Shown: positions 23,334-32,480 of the stretch, in pieces | How the letters are laid out: each line of letters begins with the position of its first letter | Numbering within the stretch: position 1 is the first letter of the stretch | Source of the DNA: JAPUDS01 sp964536265 | GTDB taxonomy: Bacteria > Patescibacteriota > Saccharimonadia > Saccharimonadales > Saccharimonadaceae | DNA: 64,000 nt | Direction: 5' to 3' | Assembly (NCBI GenBank): GCA_964536265.1 | Contig: CAZHVV010000001.1 | Coordinates: forward strand, 124,001 to 188,000 | Notes under the pieces: model-generated | What the model was told of the DNA's origin: nothing | Seen by the model: only the letters and a program-made list of their open reading frames with translations | Database searches by the model: none | Made by a program: the position numbers and the translations under genes

Positions 23334-25721
23334 CTATGTGTCGTCACGGCTGCGGCGAGCAGCAATCATCCACCATATGAATCCTACGACTGCTGCGGCA
23401 ATCAGTAGCCACCAGTACCAGGCCATATCGAGGAATTGATCACTGGCAGTTGTTTCGGTGTCCGTTGCAGATTCAATAGCGGCTATGTCATTAATATTTG
23501 CGACTGTTGTTTCTGCGGCGAGCACCTCAGGTGTTTCGGTTGTGTCGGCAGCTGTCTGGTCGAAACTGGTTGTTGGCTCATTTACATTCACCAGTGCGAG
23601 AGGCGTGATTGGACCACTTGTCGCGACTCCAGTAGTTGTGCTGGTTCCCAGCACGCTCGCAACACTGAAAGATGTGTTGACGGGTAACGACGCATTGCCT
23701 GCGTTGTCGGCAGCATTTGCGTTCACAGTATGACTCCCAGATGCTAGGGCGCTCGTAACGACGTATCCCCAGGTTCCATCTCCATTGTTGGTAGCGGTAT
23801 AGTCAGTCCCATCAATCGTCACAGTTACTTCAGCTGTAGCGTCATCCACTGTTCCAGTGATGGTAGGTGTTGCGCCGCTGAGTGAAGCTTGGTCAATAGT
23901 GACAACAGGTGCGGTTACGTCGTAGATGATTGCAAATACATTTGAACCAGCTGATGTATTCCCTGCTGCATCAATGGCAAAGATTTGGATATAATGCGTC
24001 CCTTCGCCTTGGTTAAATACACCAGACCGGGTTGTGCCTGCCTGCTCCACTACGTATGGATGAGCTGCGTCGTAGGGGTTGCCAGGAATAGCGTTCCAGT
24101 ACTTGTAAAGATATTTAACGATATCGCTGCTTGATGCTGCCCAATTTGCAACAATTGAGTATGAACTTGTTACATCACCGCTTGTAAGACTTTGACCACC
24201 TGAAGTTGCGGCGCTCAAAACAGGAGCAGTTGGTGCTTGCATATCGATTGTCATTTTCCATACTGGAGTCCATGCGCTCTTATTCCCTGCTGCATCAATA
24301 GCTCGAACTTGCCAGTACCATGTTCCATTTGCGCCAGATGAGTGAATTGTTGAGGTTGTTAGGTTATTGCGATCTGGAGCGCCATGGGCGATGTTATTCC
24401 ATACGCCATTTGTTAGAACGCCACTAGACGTTGTAGAACTCTGTGAAGACTGAAATTCGTACGTCAGAGGAGTTGCGTCGGTTGCATCAGTCCAGTCGAA
24501 GTAGAAATTATTACCAGTCAGATATCCGTTGTTGGTTGGATACGTCAAGCTAGGCGTGGTTGGTACCGTTTTATCAACAGTTACGTATGAGTAATCACTC
24601 CACGCGCCTGGGTTTCCGACCGCATCGACAGCGCGTACGCGCCATTTGTAGGTTGCTTCTGGTGCGCCGTTATTGTGTCGGACAACATTCGTGCCACTCA
24701 AATCATAATTTGATGAAGCACTCGTGTCAGCATATGAGTTTGCACCGTTATTATATGTCGTTTCATATTGGTATGTGGCTGCACCGGCAACTTTCGTGAA
24801 GATATTATCGAAGCTAGGGTTAGTTGTATAGCTATTGTTTGCAGGTGCGACAATAGTTGGTGCGCTCAGTGCTTGTGCGGTTACTTTTAGGGCAACTGTG
24901 CCGTATGGTGACCATGCGGTGTCTTTTCGGAAAATACCTACACCAGCGGCTCCGCCGTCAGTATAGAAAGGACCATGTGAGGTATTTTGAAATACTTCAT
25001 CTGCGCTAACGTCGCTTCCGACGCTCACGACTTGACCATCTGGAACTGCAAGGTTTAGCGAATCGTATGGTCCAGGGGCACCAATGGGTGCGTAACCACG
25101 AGTTTGTGTGTTGTATGCAATCCCAACAATGATATCGCTAGGAGCTACAATATTTAGACTACTAACGTCGAAGACGATGTTAGAGCTTAGGCCGCTGAAA
25201 TTGTAGCAGGTTGCACCTACTTTCCATCCTGCCCCATTGCTCGTACTACCGCAAGTTGGGTCACTTTCTGGTCGCCATGGGATATCAAAATTTTGAGTCG
25301 TTGTTCTGAGTAGTGTGTCTGGTGCACCGTTTGCTCCCAGGTGAGAACTATAAATATTGAGCGTAATGTCATGAGACCAAGTAGCAGTATTTGCAGCGTA
25401 TGTTGGGTTTGAGCTATAGGTTGAATACTTCGCCCAGTCACTCAATGTAGCGGTTACTGTGTCGAGGGTTCGGTTTGCATCGGCAAGATGAATCGCGTCA
25501 CCAAACTCAGACATCGAGGTAGCCTGGTACCCTACGCTTGCGTAGTTTGTTGGTACAGACACGTCTGGCAAAGCATCATATATTGTATTTGAAGCACTTA
25601 TGGCTGACGCTGTTTGCGTAAACAAGAAGGGCGCTACTGTCATAGAACTACTAGTAACCAAAACGAAGGCGGTTACGAGTAATACTATTTTATTACGTAA
25701 AGTTTTCAGCGTTTGCTGCAT
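23334..25721 (-). CDS. Large surface protein with Ig-like/Fn3-like repeats
   Basis: Protein of 795 aa from the ATG at 25719-25721, which has AAGGAG upstream. A signal peptide (about residues 1-40, ending QTASA) is followed by a choice-of-anchor-like domain. Then come several bacterial Ig/Fn3-like repeats marked by recurring DKTVPTTPSL, DMQAPTAPVL and DVTAPVVTI starts and W-x-R-A-x-DAAGN motifs. A Thr/Ala/Glu-rich linker and one C-terminal helix (WYWWLLIAAAVVGFIWW) with an RRSRDD tail anchor it. There is no LPxTG motif. A promoter TTGTGG-17-TACAGT lies about 95 nt upstream. Likely an adhesin-type surface protein. Confidence 0.85.
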   Translation of the reverse strand: MQQTLKTLRNKIVLLVTAFVLVTSSSMTVAPFLFTQTASAISASNTIYDALPDVSVPTNYASVGYQATSMSEFGDAIHLADANRTLDTVTATLSDWAKYSTYSSNPTYAANTATWSHDITLNIYSSHLGANGAPDTLLRTTTQNFDIPWRPESDPTCGSTSNGAGWKVGATCYNFSGLSSNIVFDVSSLNIVAPSDIIVGIAYNTQTRGYAPIGAPGPYDSLNLAVPDGQVVSVGSDVSADEVFQNTSHGPFYTDGGAAGVGIFRKDTAWSPYGTVALKVTAQALSAPTIVAPANNSYTTNPSFDNIFTKVAGAATYQYETTYNNGANSYADTSASSNYDLSGTNVVRHNNGAPEATYKWRVRAVDAVGNPGAWSDYSYVTVDKTVPTTPSLTYPTNNGYLTGNNFYFDWTDATDATPLTYEFQSSQSSTTSSGVLTNGVWNNIAHGAPDRNNLTTSTIHSSGANGTWYWQVRAIDAAGNKSAWTPVWKMTIDMQAPTAPVLSAATSGGQSLTSGDVTSSYSIVANWAASSSDIVKYLYKYWNAIPGNPYDAAHPYVVEQAGTTRSGVFNQGEGTHYIQIFAIDAAGNTSAGSNVFAIIYDVTAPVVTIDQASLSGATPTITGTVDDATAEVTVTIDGTDYTATNNGDGTWGYVVTSALASGSHTVNANAADNAGNASLPVNTSFSVASVLGTSTTTGVATSGPITPLALVNVNEPTTSFDQTAADTTETPEVLAAETTVANINDIAAIESATDTETTASDQFLDMAWYWWLLIAAAVVGFIWWMIAARRSRDDT

Positions 25722-25915
25722 AGTTACTCCTTGTGACAAAATGACTCACCACACCTGCGTCATGTCTTGACACGTTAATTATTAATCCCCATTTAAAGAC
25801 TCACTTTGTATTTTCTTAACTGTAGCACTTTCCAACAAGCTCCACAACTGTAGTGTATAAACTGCAAACGATTTATTAACAGTGAAGTAACTAGAACAGT
25901 TTTCTGCTCTGAGCA

Positions 25916-26686
25916 CTACCGTTCAATTTCTTGTTTTCTGAACACGAACACTGCTGTGAGGATTGAGGCGATAGTGACGAGCAGAATAACTGCCACGGGC
26001 CAGCCAAGTTCGCTACTCCAGCCACTTGCAACTACTTCTCTATAGTTTGAGAAAACAATATTTGGTGAATATTGTTGAAGGCCATTTATGAGCCCGAATA
26101 CTGTCCCGAAGAGTATATAGCTAACAAAGCCAATTCCTCCGGCGGCGATAGAATTACGCACAAGCGTACTCGCCAGGATTGTGACAGATGCAATCATCAG
26201 AATATAGAGCAACACTAACGCGGCCATCAATAAGAAATTTATTAGGCTGAACGCACCAAACGTCGTAACAGTGTAGGTATAAAATAGTGCACTTGAAACA
26301 GAGAATATTACTGCGATACTGAGGAAATAACTAGCAAATTTCGATACAACGAAGTTCGTCCGCGAGATTGGTTTTGTGAGAACCATTTCGAGTGTCTTTT
26401 TTGACTTCTCGTCTGAAATTGCACCGGCGACTACAAAGACAAGGACGAGTAGTGCAATTTGACTGATGTTCTTGACGAACTGGTCAAGTGAATCGTTATA
26501 GGTTGCAGGAGGAAGGTTGAGTGTCATACCAGGAACAGAGACACTTTTTAGGATTTCTGGTGTGAGTTTCGCGATTATCGGTGAGGCGATGGCGACAAAA
26601 AGGAAAATGATTATCAAAATCATCACCTTCTTGGTCCTCACCTGTTCTTTAATTTCCTTGCGTAGTAGAACGGCAAATTCACTCAT
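25916..26686 (-). CDS. ABC-2 type transporter permease
   Basis: Membrane protein of 256 aa. The start is set at the ATG at 26684-26686, preceded by GGGAGGG; it overlaps the ATPase gene by 8 nt. Six hydrophobic segments are visible; the motif SDEKSKKTLEMVLTKPISRTNFVVSKF is typical of ABC-2 permeases. With the ATPase encoded upstream (26679-27608) it forms an exporter; the cargo is not evident. It ends with FRKQEIER. Confidence 0.9.
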   Translation of the reverse strand: MSEFAVLLRKEIKEQVRTKKVMILIIIFLFVAIASPIIAKLTPEILKSVSVPGMTLNLPPATYNDSLDQFVKNISQIALLVLVFVVAGAISDEKSKKTLEMVLTKPISRTNFVVSKFASYFLSIAVIFSVSSALFYTYTVTTFGAFSLINFLLMAALVLLYILMIASVTILASTLVRNSIAAGGIGFVSYILFGTVFGLINGLQQYSPNIVFSNYREVVASGWSSELGWPVAVILLVTIASILTAVFVFRKQEIER

Positions 26687-27608
26687 GTTCCCTCCCGAGT
26701 AATTCAACGAACAAATCTTCAGTTTCAGGCAATTTCAAACCGTACGATAAAATACCGACGTTTTGTTTGGCAAAATATTCAAACGGAATATTTTTCTCGA
26801 CGACGGTATTGTCGAATAGCCATATTTTCAGCAGATTACCACTCTGTTCAACGCGCTTTGCCCACTTTTCTTTCGAAACACGTGCCACCATCTCGCTAGC
26901 ATCAGTTGCAAACTCAATTTCTAGCAGTGGTGCGGCATATTCTGCCTTGAGCTCTGCGAGTGGTTTTGCAATGACAAGCTTTCCCTGGTTGATAATCACC
27001 ACGTCGTCGCAAATTTTATCGACGTCCGACAGGATGTGTGTCGAAAACAGAACCGTCCTGCTTTTCTTTAACTTCCCAATAACTTTCAAGACTTCTTTGC
27101 GTCCCAGCGGGTCGAGTGCTGAAACGGGCTCGTCTAGGATGATAACCTCAGGGTTATTGAGGAGTGCTTGTGCGATGCCGAGACGTTGTTTCATACCACC
27201 AGAATACGTACCTATTCGTTTGTCTTTCGCCGCTGTGAGGTCGACGAGCTGTAGCAGCTCAACTATTTTCGCCTCTTTCTGTTTCGGACTCATTTTGAAG
27301 ATATCCGCAATGAATTCCAGGTATTCTTGGCCACTCATCCATGCATACATCGACGGTAACTCTGGCAAATACCCAACCTTTTTGTTTGCGGCACTACTAC
27401 CAAAACTAACTGGAATGCCAGAAATACTTATATCACCTTCTGTCGCTTGTGAAAGCCCGACTAGCATGCGTAGTGTTGTCGTCTTTCCAGCGCCGTTTGG
27501 CCCCAAGAATCCAACAACATGATGTTCGGCAACATCAAACGACAAGTTGTCGACTGCCGTGAATGACTTGAATTTTTTAGTAAGATTTCTTACCGAGATA
27601 GCGGGCAT
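26679..27608 (-). CDS. ABC transporter ATPase (ABC-2 exporter)
   Basis: Protein of 309 aa. Walker A GPNGAGKTTT (about residues 36-45), signature YSGGMKQRLG, Walker B VIILDEPVSALD and the switch histidine in STHILSD are all present. The C-terminal about 90 residues form the extra domain of NatA/CcmA-like exporters. The ATG overlaps the stop of the 67-aa gene upstream (TAATG), and the permease follows with 8-nt overlap: a three-gene operon. Confidence 0.93.
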   Translation of the reverse strand: MPAISVRNLTKKFKSFTAVDNLSFDVAEHHVVGFLGPNGAGKTTTLRMLVGLSQATEGDISISGIPVSFGSSAANKKVGYLPELPSMYAWMSGQEYLEFIADIFKMSPKQKEAKIVELLQLVDLTAAKDKRIGTYSGGMKQRLGIAQALLNNPEVIILDEPVSALDPLGRKEVLKVIGKLKKSRTVLFSTHILSDVDKICDDVVIINQGKLVIAKPLAELKAEYAAPLLEIEFATDASEMVARVSKEKWAKRVEQSGNLLKIWLFDNTVVEKNIPFEYFAKQNVGILSYGLKLPETEDLFVELLGREHE

Positions 27609-27811
27609 TAGTCCTCGCTTCTGCCAACCAAGAAATACAAGGCGGCACCAACAATTTCACCGAGTACGATGATGACTGACCACCAGACGACAGTTAGGTT
27701 CTTCGTCTTTTTCTTCTTTGTGATAAATAAATCATAGAGTGCATACAGTTGGAATGCCAGCTGTAGAAGTATGAGAGGCCAAATGACACTTAGTATTTGT
27801 TGTAGGTCCAT
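27608..27811 (-). CDS. PLDc_N-like two-helix membrane protein
   Basis: Protein of 67 aa. ATG start with AAGGAG upstream. Two hydrophobic segments (about 8-28 and 40-62) flank a lysine run (ITKKKKTKN) and a VVWWSVIIVLGEIVGAALYFLVGR stretch. This matches the PLDc_N (phospholipase D nuclease N-terminal) family of small membrane proteins, which often accompany ABC-2 exporters. It is the first gene of the exporter operon. Confidence 0.8.
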   Translation of the reverse strand: MDLQQILSVIWPLILLQLAFQLYALYDLFITKKKKTKNLTVVWWSVIIVLGEIVGAALYFLVGRSED

Positions 27812-27883
27812 ATACGCTCCTTTTCAACATATGATTATATGCTCATGATTATCATTTTGCACGAGAAATCGTGCAACATTTTT

Positions 27884-28495
27884 CTACTTGCTATCGCGAT
27901 GTCGCCATAGGGCGAGCGCAGCGTAGGTTCTGTATGGCGCCCACTTCTCAACATATGGTTCCATGTCTGCGCGCGTGACACCCTGCTTGCCGTAGACTAG
28001 TTCGAATGCTCGTAGCAACCCCAGGTCCAAGTAAGAAAAAACATCTGGCCGCGCCAGTCCGAACATCAAAAACATTTCCGCTGTCCATGGGCCGATACCC
28101 TTCAGTTTTGTTAGCTCGACAATGACTGCGTCGCTATCCATTTCCGTAAGACTTTCAAGGTCCACCTCCCTATCTACGACTGCCTGTGCCATTGCACGCA
28201 AGTACCCTGCTTTTTGACGAGAAACCCCTACTGACTGGAATTGTTCAGGTGTGAGTTGGAGGATTCGTTCAGGTGTCACCTCATCGCTAACAAGTTCGGT
28301 AAATCTTCGCCATATTGTCGCAGCTGCTTTTGTCGAAAGCTGTTGGCTGACGACAGAACTGGCTAGTTCACGGAAATATTTGTCTGGTGTAATAGGTTTG
28401 CCGAGTTGAATTGGTTGCTCGCTTTCAAAGGCTTGCACGACAACTTCTGCCATGATTGGGTCGATGTTATTGAAGTGGTCAATGACGAGTTTCAT
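27884..28495 (-). CDS. DNA-3-methyladenine glycosylase, AlkA-like (HhH-GPD)
   Basis: Protein of 203 aa. The helix-hairpin-helix and GPD motif is LTKLKGIGPWTAEMFLMFGLARPDVF, with the catalytic aspartate at its end (about D163). It removes alkylated bases in base-excision repair. The N-terminal TBP-like domain of E. coli AlkA is missing, as in compact bacterial forms. TATCAT (28505-28510, minus) ends 9 nt before the ATG; probably leaderless. Confidence 0.92.
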   Translation of the reverse strand: MKLVIDHFNNIDPIMAEVVVQAFESEQPIQLGKPITPDKYFRELASSVVSQQLSTKAAATIWRRFTELVSDEVTPERILQLTPEQFQSVGVSRQKAGYLRAMAQAVVDREVDLESLTEMDSDAVIVELTKLKGIGPWTAEMFLMFGLARPDVFSYLDLGLLRAFELVYGKQGVTRADMEPYVEKWAPYRTYAALALWRHRDSK

Positions 28496-28541
28496 AGTAG
28501 TTCAATGATACCACCCATACATCGCCCATCGCAGATTGATG

Positions 28542-29645
28542 TTACTCCCAACGGAAGGACTTGATTGCGATGAAATAGATTATCACACCCCAAAGCCCAA
28601 TCATACCGAGTTGTGGCAGAAGGTCTAGTAGGCCGTAGTTTTCAGTGATAATCAAACGAGTTCCATCAATTATCGGCGTTAACGGTATGAAATTCATGAT
28701 TGTCTGCATAAATTCTGGTAGCAAGAATTTCGGGAAGAACACACCAGACAGAAACATCATTGGGAACATCACCAAGTTAGATAGTGCCGATGCTTGGGCG
28801 TCGTTCTTTGCCCAGCCACCAACTGCTAACCCAAAACCAAGCATCATGACGGTCGAGAGCGCTGTAAAGGCAGAGAATGTTAACCAGCTTCCTCTCATGT
28901 CAAAATGAAATACCGTTATGCCCAGAGCTACCATGATCGACATGCTCAACACGCCGATTGCCAAAAAAGTCAGTGCATAACTTGCAATCAATTGAGAGCT
29001 CGAGACGGTCGTCGCCCGTAGACGTTTCATAGCTCCAGATTCTTTGTCTCCAGGTAAAATATTCGAGATACCCATGAGACCAATCGACAGAATCGTGTAA
29101 CCCAGAAGTCCCGCGAACACGTAGTCGAACGTCTTGAGTCCTTCTTTATTCAGCTCTTTTGACTGGACGCTTAGTGGTGGAGATTGTCCAACCATCTGGT
29201 TGTTAATCTCGGTAATTGCCGCGTTCATGAGCGCCGAAACAGTCCGTCCTGCTTGTTCGCTATTTTTGCCGTAGACTACTTGTACTTGACCTGTTGGAAG
29301 GCCGCTACTGCCAACTTCTCCAAACTCTTTTGGCAGCTCGATGATTGCGTCAATCTCACCGCGGATAAGTAGGTCTTCGGCCTGCGTGCGGTCGGTTGCA
29401 TCAGACAGGTTGATACCGCTGTCCTTTTTGAGGTCGTCATAGAATTGACGTGAGAATTCAGTTGGAGAGTTGTTAAATACCGCCAGTTTGAACGTTGTCG
29501 TTGCGGTCCCGCCATAAATCATACCGAATATGACAAGGAACATAACTGGCAAAATGAGCATGAAGAAAATGTACACTTTATCACGGAAAAATCGTCGCAA
29601 ATTCGCCGCAGTAAAAACGGCTATCGGTTTAAAATAGTGTTTCAT
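28542..29645 (-). CDS. ABC-2 type transporter permease (drug-exporter type)
   Basis: Protein of 367 aa. One N-terminal helix (about 22-42) is followed by a large extracytoplasmic domain (about 45-170), then five helices, the last ending near the C-terminus. GDKESGAMKRLRATTVSSSQLIASYAL is the ABC-2 signature region. This layout matches YhfL/DrrB-type exporters. The ATG overlaps the ATPase stop by 4 nt, so it is coupled to the gene at 29642-30397. Confidence 0.9.
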   Translation of the reverse strand: MKHYFKPIAVFTAANLRRFFRDKVYIFFMLILPVMFLVIFGMIYGGTATTTFKLAVFNNSPTEFSRQFYDDLKKDSGINLSDATDRTQAEDLLIRGEIDAIIELPKEFGEVGSSGLPTGQVQVVYGKNSEQAGRTVSALMNAAITEINNQMVGQSPPLSVQSKELNKEGLKTFDYVFAGLLGYTILSIGLMGISNILPGDKESGAMKRLRATTVSSSQLIASYALTFLAIGVLSMSIMVALGITVFHFDMRGSWLTFSAFTALSTVMMLGFGLAVGGWAKNDAQASALSNLVMFPMMFLSGVFFPKFLLPEFMQTIMNFIPLTPIIDGTRLIITENYGLLDLLPQLGMIGLWGVIIYFIAIKSFRWE

Positions 29646-30397
29646 TCTCGTAGGTCCTTTCCAGTCAGGTCTATGAACACATCTTCCAGGTTGGCTTGTT
29701 GAACGACTTCAGTTTTCTTGAAACCACGTCCAAGTAGTTGTTTGACGAGGTTCTTTGGCGTATCTATTGCAATGATATTGCCGCCGTCCATGATGGCAAG
29801 TCTGTCGCACAGCAGTTCGGCTTCGTCCATGTAATGCGTCGTTAGGATTATCGTTACGCCACGCTGCTTGATGGACTCTATCAACTCCCAAAGATTTCGT
29901 CTAGCTTGTGGGTCCAGTCCGGTGGTTGGTTCGTCGAGAAACAGCACTTTCGGTTTGTTCACGAGTGCGGTTGCTATGCTAAATCGCTGCTTCTGTCCGC
30001 CTGAAAGGTCTTCGACATAGGACTTCTTTTTCTCTAGCAGGTCGAATTCACCGAGTAACTCATCGACGTTCACTACTTGACCATAAATAGTCGCAAACAG
30101 ATGTAGGTGCTCGCTGAGTGTTAATTTTTTCAAAAAGGCACTTGACTGAAGTTGGATGCCTATCAGCTCTTTCACTTTTTTCGAGTTTTTTACGACATTC
30201 AGTCCGTCAAGCGTGACTGTACCGTCGTCGATTGGACGCAAAGTCTCAATCATCTCAAGAGTTGTTGTCTTGCCCGCGCCGTTCGGCCCCAATATGCCGA
30301 ATATCTCACCAGTTTGAACAGTAAAACTGATACCGTTCACAGTTGTTTTATTGCCGTAGCGCTTTGTTAAGCCCTCGGCTTCGATAATATTTTTCAT
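29642..30397 (-). CDS. ABC transporter ATPase (drug-exporter type)
   Basis: Protein of 251 aa. Walker A GPNGAGKTTT (about 37-46), signature DLSGGQKQRFS, Walker B VLFLDEPTTGLD and LTTHYMDEA (switch). The HYMDEAE form is typical of drug and polysaccharide ABC-2 exporters. First gene of a two-gene operon. TATAAT (30406-30411, minus) ends 8 nt before the ATG with TGTAAC 17 bp upstream; probably leaderless. Confidence 0.93.
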   Translation of the reverse strand: MKNIIEAEGLTKRYGNKTTVNGISFTVQTGEIFGILGPNGAGKTTTLEMIETLRPIDDGTVTLDGLNVVKNSKKVKELIGIQLQSSAFLKKLTLSEHLHLFATIYGQVVNVDELLGEFDLLEKKKSYVEDLSGGQKQRFSIATALVNKPKVLFLDEPTTGLDPQARRNLWELIESIKQRGVTIILTTHYMDEAELLCDRLAIMDGGNIIAIDTPKNLVKQLLGRGFKKTEVVQQANLEDVFIDLTGKDLRE

Positions 30398-30475
30398 ACG
30401 CTCTGATTATACATAGCGCGAGATGAAGGTTACATATAGTATTTTGTGGATTATATGTTGCGAATAACACCGTGA

Positions 30476-31363
30476 TTATCGCGACATGTTTACAGTGTAT
30501 TTCTCGGGTAGTGTGAGTTTTTGATTCAAAGTTACACTGAGTTTATCAAGCCATTCGCTAGCGTCGCTCACTCGTGTTCGAATCTCAGCTATCATACTTT
30601 GGTATTCTTTTTCGGTCACAGAACCATCTATGGCTGCGGCCAAAAGTTCGGAGTATGCTCCGTCTAAATCGAGTAGCATTTTCGCCGTGTCGTCGAGTTC
30701 AAGGTTCTCGAAGAGCTCAAGTACTGCCGGTGTGATAAGTGCTCTGTTTGCACTGTCAGTAATCCCGAAAGATGTGCCGTTGACTTCATCGAGCGCACGT
30801 AACGCCTTTCTACCAATCGCGAGCGGAAGCTCGAGGGTTCGTTGCAGACCTTTCAAATAGTCTGGTGAACTCGGTGTCATGCCATGTGCGGTACTCCGCT
30901 TCTTGTGTTCCAAATACATCATAACGATGGTACGAGCATCATGGTTTGCGAACTGTATGTACTGCGCAGGGTCAACACCATATACCAGCCGTGAAGCAGC
31001 CATCAGGTGTTGGCCGAAAAAACGATCAATTTCATGATTTCCTGAAGCAAGTCTCGCGCGGGAATGTAAAATCGGATTAACTTCGATGTTGCCCGATGCA
31101 TTTGTCGCTGCGACTACCCTATCGAGAGCATCTTGACTTCGTGGTGAGTGGTTATGAGGAGTCAGGACACAATCAAAATCACTTCGGTAACCTGTAGTCC
31201 CTAGTGCTGCTGAACCGAACACAACAGCGCCGACTATAGTATCTTTTTCGATTTCTTCCTGAACTTGCGCTCCAAAGTTAGTAGTTGCGTCAACGAAATC
31301 TTGCGCACCAGGTATTGTGTCGGTATGATGGCAAACTTGCTCCCAGTCAAATACTCGTCCCAT
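30476..31363 (-). CDS. Nucleotidyltransferase-domain protein
   Basis: Protein of 295 aa if started at the ATG at 31361-31363, where a -10-like GATACT ends about 10 nt upstream; the frame opens 14 codons earlier. Residues about 40-65 hold the pol-beta-type motif VVFGSAALGTTGYRSDFDCVL, with G-S and the D-x-D metal ligands. The rest is helical, like the minimal nucleotidyltransferase fold plus a helical bundle seen in aminoglycoside nucleotidyltransferase-like proteins. The substrate is unknown. Confidence 0.7.
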   Translation of the reverse strand: MGRVFDWEQVCHHTDTIPGAQDFVDATTNFGAQVQEEIEKDTIVGAVVFGSAALGTTGYRSDFDCVLTPHNHSPRSQDALDRVVAATNASGNIEVNPILHSRARLASGNHEIDRFFGQHLMAASRLVYGVDPAQYIQFANHDARTIVMMYLEHKKRSTAHGMTPSSPDYLKGLQRTLELPLAIGRKALRALDEVNGTSFGITDSANRALITPAVLELFENLELDDTAKMLLDLDGAYSELLAAAIDGSVTEKEYQSMIAEIRTRVSDASEWLDKLSVTLNQKLTLPEKYTVNMSR

Positions 31364-31422
31364 AAGTGTTCCTAGTATCGCATTTCCAATGATATACGCA
31401 AGCATGAGAAATATGCCTACAC

Positions 31423-31462
31423 ACGCTACCTGTGGTGTACCTTAAGCTACAGGTAGCGTTTT
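31423..31462 (+). terminator. Hairpin with T-run between divergent genes
   Basis: ACGCTACCTGT (31423-31433) pairs with ACAGGTAGCGT (31449-31459), followed on the plus strand by TTTT. No rightward gene precedes it, so it is either an orphan terminator or an operator/attenuator for the gene at 31499, whose -10 starts 25 bp later. Confidence 0.55.
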
Positions 31463-31498
31463 CGGGCACTCCAATGTCGGAAGGTTTATACTAACTGT

Positions 31499-31915
31499 AT
31501 GATATTTACACCCTTTCGGAAGAAATCACCCCTGCTCTGGGCGATTGTTGCACTTGGTAGCGTGCTGCTCATAGTGGTAGGAATTATGGTCCTCTTGCAG
31601 ACTCAGAACAGCAAGAATGTATATGATTTTCAGTCGTGCCAAGATGCCGGCGGTGCGATTCTTGAGAGTTACCCGGAACAGTGCTTGCTTGACGGCAAGA
31701 CGTACGTGAACGAAAGTCAAGCGACGAAAAGTGAATACGTCGGCCTTACCGAACAAGCTGCTATGGACAAAGCGAAAGCTGCCAACGTGCCCCACCGGGT
31801 TGTCGAACGCGACAATGAGTCGCTGGCGGTGACGATGGATTATGTTGTCGGTCGACTGAATTTTCATGTAAGAAATGGATATGTAGTTAGTGTGGATGTT
31901 GAGGGTGTGGAATAG
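31499..31915 (+). CDS. Membrane-anchored small extracytoplasmic protein (138 aa)
   Basis: A basic N-terminus (MIFTPFRKK) is followed by one helix (about 13-34) and an outside domain. Residues about 43-70 carry two cysteines in the pattern SCQDAGGAILESYPEQCLLDGKTYV, a short motif I have seen in many patescibacterial secreted proteins. The C-terminal half (about 80-138) resembles the protease-inhibitor-like repeat of small exported proteins. TATACT (31487-31492) ends 6 nt before the ATG: leaderless. Confidence 0.7.
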   Translation: MIFTPFRKKSPLLWAIVALGSVLLIVVGIMVLLQTQNSKNVYDFQSCQDAGGAILESYPEQCLLDGKTYVNESQATKSEYVGLTEQAAMDKAKAANVPHRVVERDNESLAVTMDYVVGRLNFHVRNGYVVSVDVEGVE

Positions 31916-31946
31916 ATAAACTATATCTCGCTAAGTTCAATTTAAA

Positions 31947-32480
31947 CTATTCGGTTGGTTGACTTGCGAAATCTTCGTTACGCAACAATCCCGTTACTGT
32001 AGTCCATGCGATGTGGTATTCTTCACAAACATTTGGAATCTTAGGCAATTTGACACTCATAGTACCATTATGTCTTGATTCTAGAGTGATAACTGTTAGG
32101 TTATTTCCTTTTGCATAGGTCATAACCTCTAAGTCGCCGACGTAGTTACTTATCCAGCTATAAACCTCGTATTTTTGGGTAATTTCCTTAGCAACAATGA
32201 GCTGTTCATTGCTTTTATTATCCTTGAACATATACCGATGTTGCTTAACCCATTCATGTAAGCCCGGAACATCTTCGTAGTAGGTTTTTAGCTCATTTTC
32301 CACCGAACGAGGTGCAACTATGATTCCCCGTTCAATCAAATCTTCGATAAAAATCCATTGGGGTCCCATTACGTCCCTGCCGTAAAATTCCGCATCGTCT
32401 TCCTTTAAGAAACTCAAAATAACGCTGGTATCAACACAATATCTTGCCTGCTCACTAAATAGCGAAACCTGTTCATTCAT
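31947..32480 (-). CDS. PIN-domain protein, DUF4411-like
   Basis: Protein of 177 aa. The N-terminal strand YCVDTSVILSFL gives the first PIN aspartate (about D17), and acidic residues follow in the ENEL motif (about 61-64) and in VGDLEVMTYA (about D121/E123), consistent with a metal-dependent ribonuclease fold. It overlaps the upstream peptidase gene by 4 nt (ATGA). DUF4411 proteins are regularly found beside ImmA/IrrE peptidases and behave like toxin-antitoxin partners; that role is inferred here. Confidence 0.8.
   Translation of the reverse strand: MNEQVSLFSEQARYCVDTSVILSFLKEDDAEFYGRDVMGPQWIFIEDLIERGIIVAPRSVENELKTYYEDVPGLHEWVKQHRYMFKDNKSNEQLIVAKEITQKYEVYSWISNYVGDLEVMTYAKGNNLTVITLESRHNGTMSVKLPKIPNVCEEYHIAWTTVTGLLRNEDFASQPTE

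Noticed and set aside
23334..25721. Sortase substrate (LPxTG protein)
   Set aside because: The C-terminus has a membrane helix and basic tail but no LPxTG-like motif before it.
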